A DNA stretch of 64,000 nucleotides from Nonomuraea rhodomycinica (GTDB lineage: Bacteria > Actinomycetota > Actinomycetes > Streptosporangiales > Streptosporangiaceae), in contig NZ_JABWGO010000003.1 in assembly GCF_013363995.1 (NCBI RefSeq), forward strand, positions 62,001 to 126,000, in the 5' to 3' direction. The notes beneath the pieces were generated by a model, which saw only the letters and a program-made list of their open reading frames with translations, was not told the DNA's origin and searched no databases. The position numbers and the translations under genes were made by a program. Positions within the stretch are counted from its first letter, which is position 1; every line of letters begins with the position of its first letter. Shown here in pieces: positions 1 to 9,301 of the stretch.

Positions 1-1123
1 GGGTGGCCATCGACGCGCCCTTCTCGAACTGCGGCAGCGCCTGAGTCCAGCCGTCGGGCAGCCGGTGGGCGGAGATGCGGTCGAGCTCGGCGGCGCGCTC
101 CGGGTTGGCCTCGCGCCAGGCGTCGTAGGACTTCTGCCACTCGGCGCGCGCCTCGTGGTTGCGGCGGGCCACCCCGCGGGCGTGCTGCAGCACCTCGGCC
201 GGGACGTCGAAGCTCTTGTCGGGGTTCATGCCCAGCACGCGCTTGGTGGCGGCGACCTCCTCGGCGCCGAGCGCCGAGCCGTGGATCTTGCCGGTGTTCT
301 GCTTGTTGGGCGCGGGCCAGCCGATGATCGTGCGCAGCCTGATGAACGTCGGCCGGTCGGTCTCGGCGCGCGACTCCTCCAGCGCGGCGTGCAGCGCCTG
401 CACGTCCTCGACGTAGTCGCCGGTCTCGGTCCAGTCGACGCTCAGCGTCTGCCAGCCGTACGCCTCGTAGCGCTTGAGGACGTCCTCGGACTTGGCGATG
501 AGGGTGTCGTCCTCGATCGAGATGTGGTTGTCGTCGTAGACGACCGTCAGGTTGCCCAGCTTCTGGTGACCGGCGAGGGCGCTCACCTCGTGGCTGATGC
601 CCTCCTCGATGTCGCCGTCGCTGACGAAGCACCAGATGTGGTGGTCGAACGGCGAGGCGCCCGGCGCGGCGTCGGGGTCGAACAGGCCGCGCTCGCGGCG
701 GGCGGCCATGGCCATGCCCACGGCGTTGCCCAGGCCCTGGCCCAGCGGGCCCGTCGTGGTCTCCACACCGGCCGTGTGGCCGTGCTCCGGGTGACCGGGG
801 GTGCGGCTGTCCCACTGGCGCAGCCGCTCCAGGTCCTCCAGGGTGAGGCCGTAACCCGACAGGTAGAGCTGGATGTACAGGGTCAGGCTCGAATGGCCGC
901 ACGACAGCACGAATCGGTCACGACCGATCCAGGTCGGGTCCGTCGGGTCGTGGCGCATCGTACGCTGGAAAAGCAGGTAAGCGGCGGGTGCCAGACTCAT
1001 GGCGGTGCCGGGGTGGCCCGAGCCCGCCTTCTCCACTGCGTCCATGGCCAGGGCTCGAACGACGTCGACCGCCTTCTTGTCGAGGTCGGTCCATTCGAGG
1101 GCTGGCACGAGTTCGGTGCTCAA
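1..1123 (-). CDS. tkt: Transketolase, C-terminal part outside the window
   Basis: Thiamine-diphosphate enzyme of the non-oxidative pentose phosphate pathway, transferring two-carbon units between sugar phosphates in the cytosol. About 374 residues from the N-terminus are present and the reading frame runs off the left edge without a stop. The N-terminal region has the [14 protein letters not shown] motif near residue 30, then [14 protein letters not shown] and the ThDP-binding stretch around SDGDIEEG, followed by DDNHISIED, all typical of transketolase. The chosen start is TTG with GGAG nine bases upstream; no closer ATG or GTG keeps the conserved N-terminus. It diverges from ctaB across a 282-bp gap, a neighbourhood common in actinobacteria. 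Confidence 0.95.
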   Translation of the reverse strand, partial: MSTELVPALEWTDLDKKAVDVVRALAMDAVEKAGSGHPGTAMSLAPAAYLLFQRTMRHDPTDPTWIGRDRFVLSCGHSSLTLYIQLYLSGYGLTLEDLERLRQWDSRTPGHPEHGHTAGVETTTGPLGQGLGNAVGMAMAARRERGLFDPDAAPGASPFDHHIWCFVSDGDIEEGISHEVSALAGHQKLGNLTVVYDDNHISIEDDTLIAKSEDVLKRYEAYGWQTLSVDWTETGDYVEDVQALHAALEESRAETDRPTFIRLRTIIGWPAPNKQNTGKIHGSALGAEEVAATKRVLGMNPDKSFDVPAEVLQHARGVARRNHEARAEWQKSYDAWREANPERAAELDRISAHRLPDGWTQALPQFEKGASMAT

Positions 1124-1405
1124 GTGCTCGATCTCCGGAATCTAGTTGTCATTGGATGGTGCCGGTTCGGCATATCCCGCCCACACCGGACCCTAACCGA
1201 GTGGCGGCGCCGAACGTTCCCCACTCCCTCCACGCGTGTTCCCTGGGTGGTGACGCCCGGCCCCGAGCCCCCCATTGGCCGGACCGGCCGACCCTGCGAC
1301 TACAGTTTGGTTGTTGTCCGCAGGGCCGCCACGGCGCCCCGTCCACGGATCCGCTCTAATCAGAGGTTACGCGTTGACTCCGCACGTGCTGGAAGCGCCT
1401 TGACG

Positions 1406-2356
1406 GTGCTGACGAACAGGCAGGCGACGGCCCCCGCTCCGGCGGAGGATGCGCCGCGCCCGAGCGGCCGCTCGATCGGCATGGTCGTCAAGGCCTACAT
1501 CGCCCTGACCAAGCCGCGGATCATCGAGCTGCTGCTCATCACCACGCTGCCGGTGATGTTCCTGGCCGCCGGAGGGCTGCCGCCGCTGTGGACGTCCGTC
1601 GCCGTCATGGTGTTCGGCACGCTGTCGGCGGGCAGCGCCAACGCCCTCAACTGCTACGTCGACCGCGACATCGACCAGAAGATGCGCCGCACCCGGCGCC
1701 GCCCCCTGGCGCGGCACCAGGTCTCCCCGCGGGGGGCGCTGATCTTCGGCATCGTGCTCGGCCTGCTGTCCCTGATCGGGCTGTGGGTGACGACCAACTG
1801 GCTCGCCGCCGTGCTGTCCACCGGGGCGATCCTGTTCTACGTCCTCGTCTACTCGATGATCCTCAAGCGGCGCACCGCCCAGAACATCGTGTGGGGCGGC
1901 ATCGCCGGCTGCATGCCGGTGCTGATCGGCTGGGCCGGCATCACCGAGCGGCTCGACTGGGCGCCGCTGGTGCTGTTCGGCGTGGTGTTCTTCTGGACGC
2001 CGCCGCACACCTGGACGCTGGCCATGCGCTACAAGGAGGACTACGCGGCGGCCGAGGTGCCGATGCTGCCCGTCGTGGCCACCGAGCGGCGGGTGATCCT
2101 GGAGTCGATCGCCTACACCTGGGCGACCGTGCTGTGCTCGCTGGCCCTGTGGCCGGTGGCCGGGACCACGCTGTTCTACCCCATCGTGGCCGCGGTGCTG
2201 GGCGCCATGTGCCTGTGGGAGGTGCACCGCCTGCTGGCCCGGCTCAACGCCGGCAAGACCGGGGTGGACCTGCGCCCGATGCGCTTCTTCCACTGGTCCA
2301 ACGCCTACCTGGCGCTGCTGTTCCTGGCCGTCGCGATCGACCCCCTGCTGTCCTGA
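1406..2356 (+). CDS. ctaB: Protoheme IX farnesyltransferase (heme O synthase)
   Basis: Membrane prenyltransferase that attaches a farnesyl group to heme b to give heme O, the first step toward heme A for cytochrome c oxidase. The 316-residue protein has about nine hydrophobic segments and the prenyltransferase Asp-rich motif NCYVDRDID at residues 82-90; a second polar motif, MRYKEDY, follows the WTPPHTW segment, as in the COX10 family. The frame is open far upstream through the antisense strand of tkt, so the start is judged by context: GTG at 1406 with GGAAG about ten bases upstream. TTG at 1400 is an alternative that adds two residues. ctaA, the next pathway enzyme, lies 3 kb away on the other strand. 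Confidence 0.93.
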   Translation: MLTNRQATAPAPAEDAPRPSGRSIGMVVKAYIALTKPRIIELLLITTLPVMFLAAGGLPPLWTSVAVMVFGTLSAGSANALNCYVDRDIDQKMRRTRRRPLARHQVSPRGALIFGIVLGLLSLIGLWVTTNWLAAVLSTGAILFYVLVYSMILKRRTAQNIVWGGIAGCMPVLIGWAGITERLDWAPLVLFGVVFFWTPPHTWTLAMRYKEDYAAAEVPMLPVVATERRVILESIAYTWATVLCSLALWPVAGTTLFYPIVAAVLGAMCLWEVHRLLARLNAGKTGVDLRPMRFFHWSNAYLALLFLAVAIDPLLS

Positions 2357-2398
2357 GCGGGCCTGCCTCCCTCGCGGGACACCTGCTCCGTGATCCGT

Positions 2399-2404
2399 TA
2401 AAGT
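2399..2404 (+). promoter_or_regulatory. Candidate -10 element (TAAAGT) of a leaderless prsW transcript
   Basis: A TAAAGT hexamer ends six bases before the ATG at 2411. No Shine-Dalgarno sequence precedes the ATG, so the transcript probably begins at or next to the start codon. A clear -35 is not visible. Inference from spacing only. Confidence 0.4.
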
Positions 2405-2410
2405 CACCGT

Positions 2411-3562
2411 ATGACGTCCCGTGATCCACGCTGGGTGTTGAAGGACCGCCCGTCGTTCGCGTTGATCACCGGGCTGGTCCTCACCGGCATCTGTGCGCTC
2501 GTCTCGCTGTCCTTCGACGTGATCAACGGCGCGCCCGTGCAGTTCGTCATCGCGCTCGTGCTGGCCCTGGCGCCCGTGCCGCTGCTGCTGGCCGCGGTGC
2601 TCGCGCTCGACCGGATGGAGCCCGAGCCGCGCAGCAACCTGATCTTCGCCTTCGCCTGGGGCGCGGGCGTCGCCGTGCTCGTCGCCGGTCTGATCAACTC
2701 GCTCAACCTGCACTACGTCACCGACACGGCCAACGTGTCGGCGGCCAGCGCCCGCAACCTGGTCGCCACCTTCGGCGCGCCCGTGGTCGAGGAGACCATG
2801 AAGGGCCTGGTGCTGCTCGGGCTGCTGCGCTTCCGCCGGGCCGAGCTCGACGGGCCCACCGACGGCGTCATCTACGCGAGCATGGTGGGTCTCGGCTTCG
2901 CGATGAGCGAGAACGTCAGCTACTACGTCCAGGCGCTCAACTCCGAGGCCGGCGGCGTGGGCCTGGCCGTCACCGTGGTGCTGCGCGGCATCCTGTCGCC
3001 GTTCGCGCACCCCCTGTTCACCTCGATGATCGGGGTGGCGGTGGCCTACGCGGCCCACCGCCAGGGCCCCGAGCGGGTGTTCTCCATCATGGCCGGCTGG
3101 GCCGGTGCGATGGTGCTGCACGGGCTGTGGAACGGCATGGTCTCCTACGGCGGGTTCCGCGGCCTGGTGATCGCCTACGCCACGCTGCTGGTGGTGCTGG
3201 CCGTGCTGATCGCGGTGGTCTTCCGCGACCGGCGGCGCATCGTCGCGCTCCTGCAGCGCTACCTGCCGCCGTACGAGCCGACGCGGCTGGTCGACGCCGG
3301 CGACATCCACATGCTGTCCGCGCTGCCCCGGCGCCGCAAGGCCCGGCAGTGGGCCCGCGCCCACGGCGGCAAGCGGGGCCTGCGGGCCATGCGCGACTAC
3401 CAGCTCGCCGCCACCGAGCTGGGCCTGCTGCACGAGCGGGCCGCGCGCCGCGTGGTGGACGAGGACGCCTTCCACGAGGAGCAGCGGGCGCTGCTGGAGA
3501 TCATGAGCATGTCGCGGGCGCAGTTCCCGGCGGTCAGCGGGAGCGGGCCAGGATCGTGGTGA
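2411..3562 (+). CDS. PrsW-family intramembrane metalloprotease-like protein
   Basis: Polytopic membrane protein of 383 residues in the PrsW (CAAX-protease-like) superfamily; in Bacillus, PrsW cleaves an anti-sigma factor at site 1. Family motifs are intact: EETMK at residues 127-131, SEN at 167-169, HPLFT from His200, and HGLWN at 237-241. These acidic and histidine residues are the proposed catalytic and metal sites. About eight hydrophobic segments cover residues 17-265, followed by a soluble basic C-terminal tail of roughly 120 residues. It sits 54 bp after ctaB on the same strand but probably has its own leaderless promoter. Its last 29 bp overlap the end of the convergent DUF218 gene. 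The natural substrate cannot be inferred here. Confidence 0.85.
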   Translation: MTSRDPRWVLKDRPSFALITGLVLTGICALVSLSFDVINGAPVQFVIALVLALAPVPLLLAAVLALDRMEPEPRSNLIFAFAWGAGVAVLVAGLINSLNLHYVTDTANVSAASARNLVATFGAPVVEETMKGLVLLGLLRFRRAELDGPTDGVIYASMVGLGFAMSENVSYYVQALNSEAGGVGLAVTVVLRGILSPFAHPLFTSMIGVAVAYAAHRQGPERVFSIMAGWAGAMVLHGLWNGMVSYGGFRGLVIAYATLLVVLAVLIAVVFRDRRRIVALLQRYLPPYEPTRLVDAGDIHMLSALPRRRKARQWARAHGGKRGLRAMRDYQLAATELGLLHERAARRVVDEDAFHEEQRALLEIMSMSRAQFPAVSGSGPGSW

Positions 3563-4262
3563 GCGAGCTCTCGCGCGGGCCGGGGAAGACCGGCTCGGAG
3601 TGCAGCAGCAGGGCGTCGGCGAGGCCCTTGGCGGTCGCGGCCAGCTCCCGGGTGGCGTAGACGTAGGTGGTGGCGGCCAGCCGCCGGGTCGAGTCGTCGC
3701 CCACGCCGAAGGTCTCCAGGCCGGCCGCCCGGCACAGCGTCACCGCCCGGGGCAGGTGGAAGGCCTGGGTCACCACGGTCACCCGGCGGGCGCCGAACAC
3801 CTGCCGGGCCCGTACGCAGGAGTCCCAGGTGTCGAAGCCGGCGTAGTCCAGGACCATGACGTCCGGGGGCACGCCCCGCGCGGCCAGGTAGCCGGCCATC
3901 GCCGACGGCTCGTCGTACTCCCTGCGGCTGTTGTCGCCCGACAGGAGCACGGCCCTGACCTTGCCCGTCCGGTACAGCTCGGCGGCGATGTCGAGCCGGC
4001 CGGCCAGCATGGCGGAGGGGCGGCCGTCGTACAGGCCGGCGCCGAGCACCAGCGCCGCCTCGGCGCCGGGCACCCGCGCCCGCCAGCCGGGCTCGCCGGC
4101 GACCACGCGGTGGGGCGCGCTGCCGAACCAGGCCCAGGTCATCGGGGCCAGGGCGAGCACGCTGAGCAGGACCGCCCCCTGGTAGGCCCGGCGTAACGCG
4201 GGCCGGGAGGGACGGCGTGCTCGAAGCGCGGCACCCCGGAAGGAGCGGACAAACAGCCGCAA
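3534..4262 (-). CDS. YdcF/SanA-type DUF218 envelope protein
   Basis: A 242-residue protein with one N-terminal transmembrane segment (about residues 26-46, following a basic stretch) and an extracytoplasmic DUF218 domain. Family landmarks include ALVLGAGLYDGRPSAML, the RLDIAAELYRTGK helix, VLLSGDN, the DTWDSCVRAR segment and VVTQAFHLPRA near residue 165. The family includes SanA (vancomycin sensitivity in enterobacteria) and YdcF; the biochemical role is poorly defined and thought to concern the envelope. It lies 62 bp downstream of ctaA on the same strand, so co-transcription is possible. The stop codon lies inside the end of prsW on the opposite strand. Confidence 0.85.
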   Translation of the reverse strand: MRLFVRSFRGAALRARRPSRPALRRAYQGAVLLSVLALAPMTWAWFGSAPHRVVAGEPGWRARVPGAEAALVLGAGLYDGRPSAMLAGRLDIAAELYRTGKVRAVLLSGDNSRREYDEPSAMAGYLAARGVPPDVMVLDYAGFDTWDSCVRARQVFGARRVTVVTQAFHLPRAVTLCRAAGLETFGVGDDSTRRLAATTYVYATRELAATAKGLADALLLHSEPVFPGPRESSLTTILARSR

Positions 4263-4324
4263 AACTGCACCTCGCCTCGGTGGGGGAGTGGCCGACTTCT
4301 CACCCCATACCCTGGCATAACCGC

Positions 4325-5311
4325 TCAGACGGCGGCGGGCACTCCGGTGGGGGAGGGGGCGGGGGCCTCCTCGGCGGCCTCACGCACGCGCAGCGCCGTG
4401 ACGGCGCGCAGCGCGAAGATCCACACCAGCGTCGCGCCGAGGACGTGCACCCCCACGAGGAACGCGGGCACGGCCAGGAAGTACTGGGTGTAGCCGATCA
4501 CGCCCTGGAGCAGCTCCACCCCCAGCAGGGCGAGCGCCGCCCGCCGGGCCTCGCGCGGCGCGCCGGTCACCCGCAGCGCGAACGCCAGCGCGAACGTCAG
4601 CCCCACCACCAGGTAGGCGACGTCGGCGTGCAGCCGCACCACGCTCTCGATGTCGAGGTCGAAGCGCGAGGCCAGCTCGTCGCCCGAGTGCGGGCCCGTG
4701 CCGGTCGCCGTCACGCCGGCCAGCAGGAGGGCGAACACCGCCGGGACCAGGACGTGGCCGAGGCGGCGGATGTCGCGGTGGACCAGCGGCCGCACGGGGC
4801 CGTCGCCCTCCCGGGTGCGCCGGTAGAGCACCCAGCAGGCGGCGACCAGCCCGATCGACAGGAGGAAGTGCACGCTGACCGTGAACGGGTTGAGCATGGT
4901 CCTGACCACCAGGCCGCCCCACAGCGCCTGCGCCACGACGCCCAGCGGCTGGAGCAGGGTCAGCAGGAGCAGGGACCGGCGGACCGGCCGCAGCCGCAGC
5001 GCCGACAGCAGGCAGGCGACCCCGACCGCCAGCACGAGGAACGTGACCAGCCGGTTGCCGAACTCGACCAGCATGGTCGCCATCGAGAGCTCGGGGTGCG
5101 CCACCGGCACGAAGCTGTCGGGCGTGCACCGCGGCCAGGTCGGGCAGCCGAGCCCGGAGCCGGTGACGCGGACGGCGGCGCCGCTCACGGTGATGCCGGC
5201 GTTGGCCACCACGGACGCGAGCGCCCAGCCGCTGAACGACTCCGCCGTGGGATGCCACGGCGACAGCAGGAGCCGGACGAGGCGGTTCGGGTGGTCCGTG
5301 GATTGCTTCAC
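4325..5311 (-). CDS. ctaA: Heme A synthase (COX15/CtaA family)
   Basis: Multi-pass membrane enzyme that oxidises the C8 methyl of heme O to the formyl of heme A. The 328-residue protein has eight predicted transmembrane helices in two four-helix halves, with conserved features such as GLGCPTWPRC after the first helix, EFGNRLVTF, the VSVHFLLS histidine region, HADVAYLVVG and VGVHVLGA, the last two carrying the heme-ligand histidines of the C-terminal half. The start is GTG, chosen because an upstream ATG is out of frame and ends immediately. No strong Shine-Dalgarno is seen. Together with ctaB it supplies heme A for aa3-type oxidase. It diverges from the hydroxyproline-type operon. Confidence 0.93.
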   Translation of the reverse strand: MKQSTDHPNRLVRLLLSPWHPTAESFSGWALASVVANAGITVSGAAVRVTGSGLGCPTWPRCTPDSFVPVAHPELSMATMLVEFGNRLVTFLVLAVGVACLLSALRLRPVRRSLLLLTLLQPLGVVAQALWGGLVVRTMLNPFTVSVHFLLSIGLVAACWVLYRRTREGDGPVRPLVHRDIRRLGHVLVPAVFALLLAGVTATGTGPHSGDELASRFDLDIESVVRLHADVAYLVVGLTFALAFALRVTGAPREARRAALALLGVELLQGVIGYTQYFLAVPAFLVGVHVLGATLVWIFALRAVTALRVREAAEEAPAPSPTGVPAAV

Positions 5312-5379
5312 GTCATCGATGGTATGGGCCGGGGAGGGCGGTCCCGTCACCGGGGAACGCCTCTTCTCAGCGGGAAAAG

Positions 5380-5390
5380 TATGTGACATA
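5380..5390. promoter_or_regulatory. 11-bp perfect palindrome, candidate operator of the GntR-controlled catabolic operon
   Basis: TATGTGACATA is a perfect odd-length palindrome in the 129-bp divergent gap between ctaA and the DapA-family gene, 50 bp upstream of that gene's ATG. A GntR/FCD regulator ends the same operon. GntR-family sites are usually short GT...AC palindromes, which fits, but the one-base centre differs from the classic FadR spacing. Assignment is by position and symmetry only. Confidence 0.4.
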
Positions 5391-5440
5391 TTACTGCTCG
5401 GGAACTCCGCAACCCCCTCGGCCGACCTGGAGGACTTGTC

Positions 5441-6334
5441 ATGACCGAGCGCGTCCGACCCTGGCACGGGGTCATGGTGGCCACCGCGCTGCCCCTGAGC
5501 GACGACCTCACCGTCGACCTCGACCGGTACGCCGAGCACTGCCGGTGGCTGGTGGACCAGGGCTGCGACGGGATCGTGCCCAACGGCTCCCTCGGCGAGT
5601 ACCAGACCCTCACCCCCGACGAGCGCGCCCGCGTGATGGAGACCGCCGTGGCGGCCGTCGGCGGAGCGAACGTGATGGCCGGGGCCGGCGCGTACGGCGC
5701 GGCCGAGTCGCGCGCCTGGGCCGAGCGGGCCGGTGAGGCCGGCTGCGGCTCGGTGCTGCTGCTGCCGCCGAACGCCTACCGGGCCGGCGAGGACGCCGTC
5801 CTCGACCACTACCGCGAGGTGGCCAGGGCGGGCGTGCCCGTCGTCGCCTACAACAACCCCTACGACACCAAGGTGGACCTGACGCCCGCCCTGCTGGCCC
5901 GGCTCTTCGACGAGGGGCTCATCGTCGCGGTCAAGGAGTTCAGCGGTGACCCGCGCCGGGCGTACGAGATCGCCGAGCTGGCGCCGGGGCTCGACCTGCT
6001 GGTCGGCTCCGACGACGTGCTCCTGGAGCTGGCCGTGGCCGGGGCCGTCGGCTGGGTCGCCGGCTACCCGAACGCGCTGCCCGCCTCCAGCGTCGAGCTC
6101 TACCGGGCCGCGACCGCGGGGGACCTCGGCACCGCCCTGCCGCTCTACCGCCGGCTGCACCCGCTCCTGCGCTGGGACTCCAAGACCGAGTTCGTCCAGG
6201 CCATCAAGCTGTCCATGGACATCGCCGGCCGCCACGGCGGGCCGTGCCGGCCGCCGCGCCTCCCGCTGAGCGCCGAGCAGGAGGCCGTCGTGCGTGCCGC
6301 CACCGAGAAGGCGCTCGCCGAGGGCCTGCGATGA
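5441..6334 (+). CDS. DapA-family lyase/deaminase, candidate pyrroline-4-hydroxy-2-carboxylate deaminase
   Basis: A 297-residue (beta/alpha)8 protein of the dihydrodipicolinate synthase/N-acetylneuraminate lyase superfamily. Schiff-base Lys165 lies in IVAVKEFSGD, catalytic Tyr137 in VVAYNNPYDT, and the carboxylate-binding loop NGSLGEYQ at residues 48-55 replaces the GTTGE of true DapA. The ATG has GGAGGA five to ten bases upstream. It leads a block with two proline-racemase-family enzymes and an ornithine cyclodeaminase-type protein. In that context the best guess is the HypD-type enzyme that deaminates and dehydrates pyrroline-4-hydroxy-2-carboxylate to 2-oxoglutarate semialdehyde. Lysine biosynthesis is unlikely. 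The stop overlaps the next start (ATGA). Family certain, substrate inferred. Confidence 0.8.
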   Translation: MTERVRPWHGVMVATALPLSDDLTVDLDRYAEHCRWLVDQGCDGIVPNGSLGEYQTLTPDERARVMETAVAAVGGANVMAGAGAYGAAESRAWAERAGEAGCGSVLLLPPNAYRAGEDAVLDHYREVARAGVPVVAYNNPYDTKVDLTPALLARLFDEGLIVAVKEFSGDPRRAYEIAELAPGLDLLVGSDDVLLELAVAGAVGWVAGYPNALPASSVELYRAATAGDLGTALPLYRRLHPLLRWDSKTEFVQAIKLSMDIAGRHGGPCRPPRLPLSAEQEAVVRAATEKALAEGLR

Positions 6335-7332
6335 GGACCAAGCGCGTCTTCCACGCCGTCGACTCCCACACCGAGGGCATGCCGACCCGCGTCGTCACCG
6401 GCGGCGTCGGCGTCGTCCCCGGCGCCACCATGGCCGAGCGGCGGGTGTACTTCCGCGACCACCTCGACCACGTCCGGCGGCTGCTCATGAACGAGCCACG
6501 CGGCCACGCCGCCATGAGCGGAGCCATCCTGCAGCCGCCCACCCGGCCGGACGCCGACTGGGGCGTGCTGTTCATCGAGGTGTCGGGGCTGCTGCCCATG
6601 TGCGGCCACGGCACCATCGGGGTGGCCACCGTGCTCGTCGAGACCGGCATGGTCGAGGTGACCGAGCCGGTCACCACCGTGCGCCTGGAGGTGCCGGCCG
6701 GGCTCGTCGTGGCCGAGGTCGCCGTCGAGGACGGCATGGCCACGTCCGTGACGCTGCGCAACGTGCCGTCCTACAGCGACCGGCTGGACGCCTCCGTCAC
6801 CGTGCCCGGGTACGGCGACATCCGCTACGACCTGGCCTACGGCGGCAACTTCTACGCCATCGTCGACCTCGACGCGTACGGGCTGCCGTTCGACCGCAAG
6901 GCCAAGAACGAGATCCTGGCCGCAGGCCTGGCCACCATGGCGGCGATCAACGCCGCCGACGAGCCGGTCCACCGCGAGGACGGGCGCATCCGCGGCTGCC
7001 ACCACGTCTACTTCGCCGGGCCGGGCTCCGACGCGCGCCACTCGCGGCACGCGATGGCCATCCACCCCGGCTGGTTCGACCGCTCCCCGTGCGGCACCGG
7101 CACGAGCGCCCGCATGGCGCAGCTCCACGCCCGGGGCGAGCTGCCCCTGGGCCGCGACTTCGTCAACGAGTCGTTCATCGGCACCCGCTTCGTCGGCCGC
7201 CTGCTGGAGGAGGCCACGGTCGGCGGCGCTCCGGCGGTGGTGCCGTCGATCACCGGCCGCGCCTGGGTCACCGGCACGGCCCAGTACTTCCTCGATCCGC
7301 GCGACCCGTTCCCGGAGGGTTTCGAGCTGTGA
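6331..7332 (+). CDS. Proline racemase/4-hydroxyproline 2-epimerase family enzyme (paralogue 1)
   Basis: A 333-residue cofactor-independent racemase. Both catalytic thiols are present: Cys91 in MCGHGTIG and Cys254 in DRSPCGTGTSA, so it should carry out two-base racemisation or epimerisation rather than the Thr-type dehydration of trans-3-hydroxyproline. In 4-hydroxyproline catabolism the epimerase makes cis-4-hydroxy-D-proline, which feeds an oxidase and then the HypD-type lyase encoded just upstream. The ATG overlaps the upstream stop (ATGA) and its stop overlaps the next start (GTGA), implying translational coupling. Proline racemase itself cannot be excluded. Confidence 0.85.
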   Translation: MRTKRVFHAVDSHTEGMPTRVVTGGVGVVPGATMAERRVYFRDHLDHVRRLLMNEPRGHAAMSGAILQPPTRPDADWGVLFIEVSGLLPMCGHGTIGVATVLVETGMVEVTEPVTTVRLEVPAGLVVAEVAVEDGMATSVTLRNVPSYSDRLDASVTVPGYGDIRYDLAYGGNFYAIVDLDAYGLPFDRKAKNEILAAGLATMAAINAADEPVHREDGRIRGCHHVYFAGPGSDARHSRHAMAIHPGWFDRSPCGTGTSARMAQLHARGELPLGRDFVNESFIGTRFVGRLLEEATVGGAPAVVPSITGRAWVTGTAQYFLDPRDPFPEGFEL

Positions 7333-8318
7333 GCGCACTCGGCATCGTCACCACGATCGACTACCACACCGGCGGGGAGCCGTTCCGCGTCGTCACCGGC
7401 GGGGCTCCCGAGCTGCCCGGGACGAGCGTGCTCGACCGCCGCGAGCACGCCCGGCGCCCGGGGAGCCAGGCCGACCGGCTGCGGCGGCTGCTCTGCCACG
7501 AGCCGCGCGGCCACGCCGACATGTACGGCTGCTACCTCGTCCCGCCCGACGACCCGGGGGCCCACCTCGGGGTGCTGTTCTGGCACAAGGACGGCTTCTC
7601 CACCGCCTGCGGGCACGGCACGATCGCGCTCGGCGTCCACGCGGTCCGCGAGGGCCTGGTGGCCGCCGCGCCCGACGGGGAGACCGACGTCGTCGTGGAC
7701 GTGCCGTCGGGCCGCGTCACCGCCCGTGTGCGGTGCTCCGGTGGGCGGATCGAGGCGGTCACGTTCGTCGGCGTGCCGTCGTTCGTGCTGGCCCGCGGCG
7801 TCCCGGCGGACGGCACGAGCGTGGACCTCGCCTACGGCGGCGCCGTCTACGCCAGCCTGCCGGCCCGCTCCGTCGGGCTGGAGGTGCGCGCCGGGCACCT
7901 GACCGAGCTGATCGCCCGCGCCCGCCGGATCAAGCGCGACCTGGAGGGCCACCCGGCCACCCGGCACCCCGCCGACGAGCGGCTGTCCGGCGTCTACGGA
8001 GTGATCTTCCACGACGAGCTGCCCGGCGAGGACGGGCGGGTCCGCCAGCGCAACGTCACCGTGTTCGCCGACGGCGAGGTGGACCGCTCGCCGTGCGGGT
8101 CCGGCACGGCCGCGCGGCTGGCGCTCCTGCACGACGAGGGCGTGCGCGAGCCGCTGGTCCACGAGAGCGTCGTCGGCTCCGTCTTCCGGGCCCGCGTCGC
8201 CCGGGTCACCGCGGAGGGGGTGGTGCCGGAGGTGGAGGGCATGGCCTACCGCACCGGCCGGCACGCCTTCGAGCTGGACGCGGACGACCCGCTCGGCGCC
8301 GGATTCGTGCTGCGGTGA
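7329..8318 (+). CDS. Proline racemase family enzyme (paralogue 2)
   Basis: A 329-residue second member of the proline racemase family, coupled to paralogue 1 by a GTGA overlap. Catalytic cysteines are Cys94 in STACGHGTIALG and Cys256 in DRSPCGSGTAAR. The flanking residues STACGH and TIALG look closer to the trans-3-hydroxyproline dehydratase branch than to paralogue 1, yet the second position is Cys, not the Thr of known dehydratases. Possible roles are a second epimerase with another imino-acid substrate, a proline racemase, or the second subunit of a heteromer. The downstream cyclodeaminase-family gene would fit reduction of a cyclic imine. Family call is firm, reaction open. Confidence 0.8.
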   Translation: MSALGIVTTIDYHTGGEPFRVVTGGAPELPGTSVLDRREHARRPGSQADRLRRLLCHEPRGHADMYGCYLVPPDDPGAHLGVLFWHKDGFSTACGHGTIALGVHAVREGLVAAAPDGETDVVVDVPSGRVTARVRCSGGRIEAVTFVGVPSFVLARGVPADGTSVDLAYGGAVYASLPARSVGLEVRAGHLTELIARARRIKRDLEGHPATRHPADERLSGVYGVIFHDELPGEDGRVRQRNVTVFADGEVDRSPCGSGTAARLALLHDEGVREPLVHESVVGSVFRARVARVTAEGVVPEVEGMAYRTGRHAFELDADDPLGAGFVLR

Positions 8319-8322
8319 CCTC

Positions 8323-9297
8323 ATGACGGATGATCTGACCGCGCTGCCGTACCTGGACGCCGGCACCCTGCGGCGGCTGGTGCCCATGGTCCGGGCCGTG
8401 CGCGTCCTGGAGGACGCCCTGCGCGCCGGGCTCGACCCTGAGGACACCCCGCTGCGCACCGCCGCGGACCTGCCCGGCGGCCAGCTCCTGCTCATGCCGG
8501 CCGCGGCGGGCCGCTACGCCGGGGTCAAGGCCGTCACCGTGGCCCCGGGCAACCCCGGGCGCGGGCTGCCCCGCATCCAGGGCACGTATCTGCTGTTCGA
8601 CGGCGGCACGCTGACGCCGCTGGCCGCCCTCGACGGGGTGGCGCTCACCTCGCTGCGCACCCCGGCGGTCTCCGCGCTGGCCGTCCGGCACCTGGCGGAG
8701 CCGGACGCGAGCGAGCTGCTGGTGTTCGGCACGGGACCGCAGGCGTACGGGCACGCCGAGGCGCTCGCCGCGGTGCGCCCCGTGCGGAGCGTCACCGTCG
8801 CCGGCCGCGACCCCGGCCGCGCCGAGGCGCTGGCCGCCCACTGCCGCGCCGCCCTCGGCCTGCGCGCCCGGGCGCTGCCCGGGACCGGCGACGGCCCGCA
8901 GCTGCGCGAGGCGGTCTCCCGGGCCGACCTCATCGCCTGCTGCACCACCGCCCGGCTGCCGCTGTTCGCCGGCGTCCTGCCGCGCGACGGCGCCACCGTC
9001 GTCGCCGTCGGCTCCCACGAGCCCGACGCCCGTGAGCTGGACGACGACCTGGTCGCCCGCTCCACCGTGGTCGTCGAGGCCCGCTCCTCGGCCCTGGCCG
9101 AGGCGGGCGACGTGATCGTGCCGATCAGCCACGGTACGATCACCACTGGCCATCTCGCCGGGAACCTCGCCGAGCTGATCGCCGGCCGCCTGACCCCGGG
9201 GCCCGGGCCCCGCGTCTTCAAGAGCACGGGCATGGCGTGGGAGGACCTGGTGGTGGCCGCCGCCGCGTACGAGGCGTGGGACGTTGGGAGTGGATGA
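8323..9297 (+). CDS. Ornithine cyclodeaminase/mu-crystallin family protein, candidate pyrroline-2-carboxylate reductase
   Basis: A 324-residue NAD(P)-dependent protein of the OCD/mu-crystallin family. The substrate-binding half carries YAGVKAVTVAPGN and LTSLRTPAVSALAV; the Rossmann half has the FGTGPQAYGHAEAL glycine loop near residue 139; the C-terminal FKSTGMAWEDLVVA motif is diagnostic. In imino-acid pathways this family includes delta1-pyrroline-2-carboxylate reductase (LhpI type), making proline from the cyclic imine; true cyclodeaminases and alanine dehydrogenase-like enzymes also belong. It starts four bases after paralogue 2 and is part of the same transcript. With two racemase-family genes upstream, the reductase role is favoured. 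Confidence 0.8.
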   Translation: MTDDLTALPYLDAGTLRRLVPMVRAVRVLEDALRAGLDPEDTPLRTAADLPGGQLLLMPAAAGRYAGVKAVTVAPGNPGRGLPRIQGTYLLFDGGTLTPLAALDGVALTSLRTPAVSALAVRHLAEPDASELLVFGTGPQAYGHAEALAAVRPVRSVTVAGRDPGRAEALAAHCRAALGLRARALPGTGDGPQLREAVSRADLIACCTTARLPLFAGVLPRDGATVVAVGSHEPDARELDDDLVARSTVVVEARSSALAEAGDVIVPISHGTITTGHLAGNLAELIAGRLTPGPGPRVFKSTGMAWEDLVVAAAAYEAWDVGSG

Positions 9298-9301
9298 GCG
9301 G

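Noticed and set aside
65..1400. Long plus-strand open frame leading into ctaB
   Set aside because: It is the antisense of transketolase, has no ribosome-binding site or known domains, and only the part from 1406 is ctaB.
5441..6334. Lysine-pathway dihydrodipicolinate synthase
   Set aside because: The GTTGE loop is replaced and the gene is locked into a hydroxyproline-type operon.
7329..8318. trans-3-hydroxyproline dehydratase
   Set aside because: Known dehydratases have Thr at the second catalytic position; this protein has Cys256.
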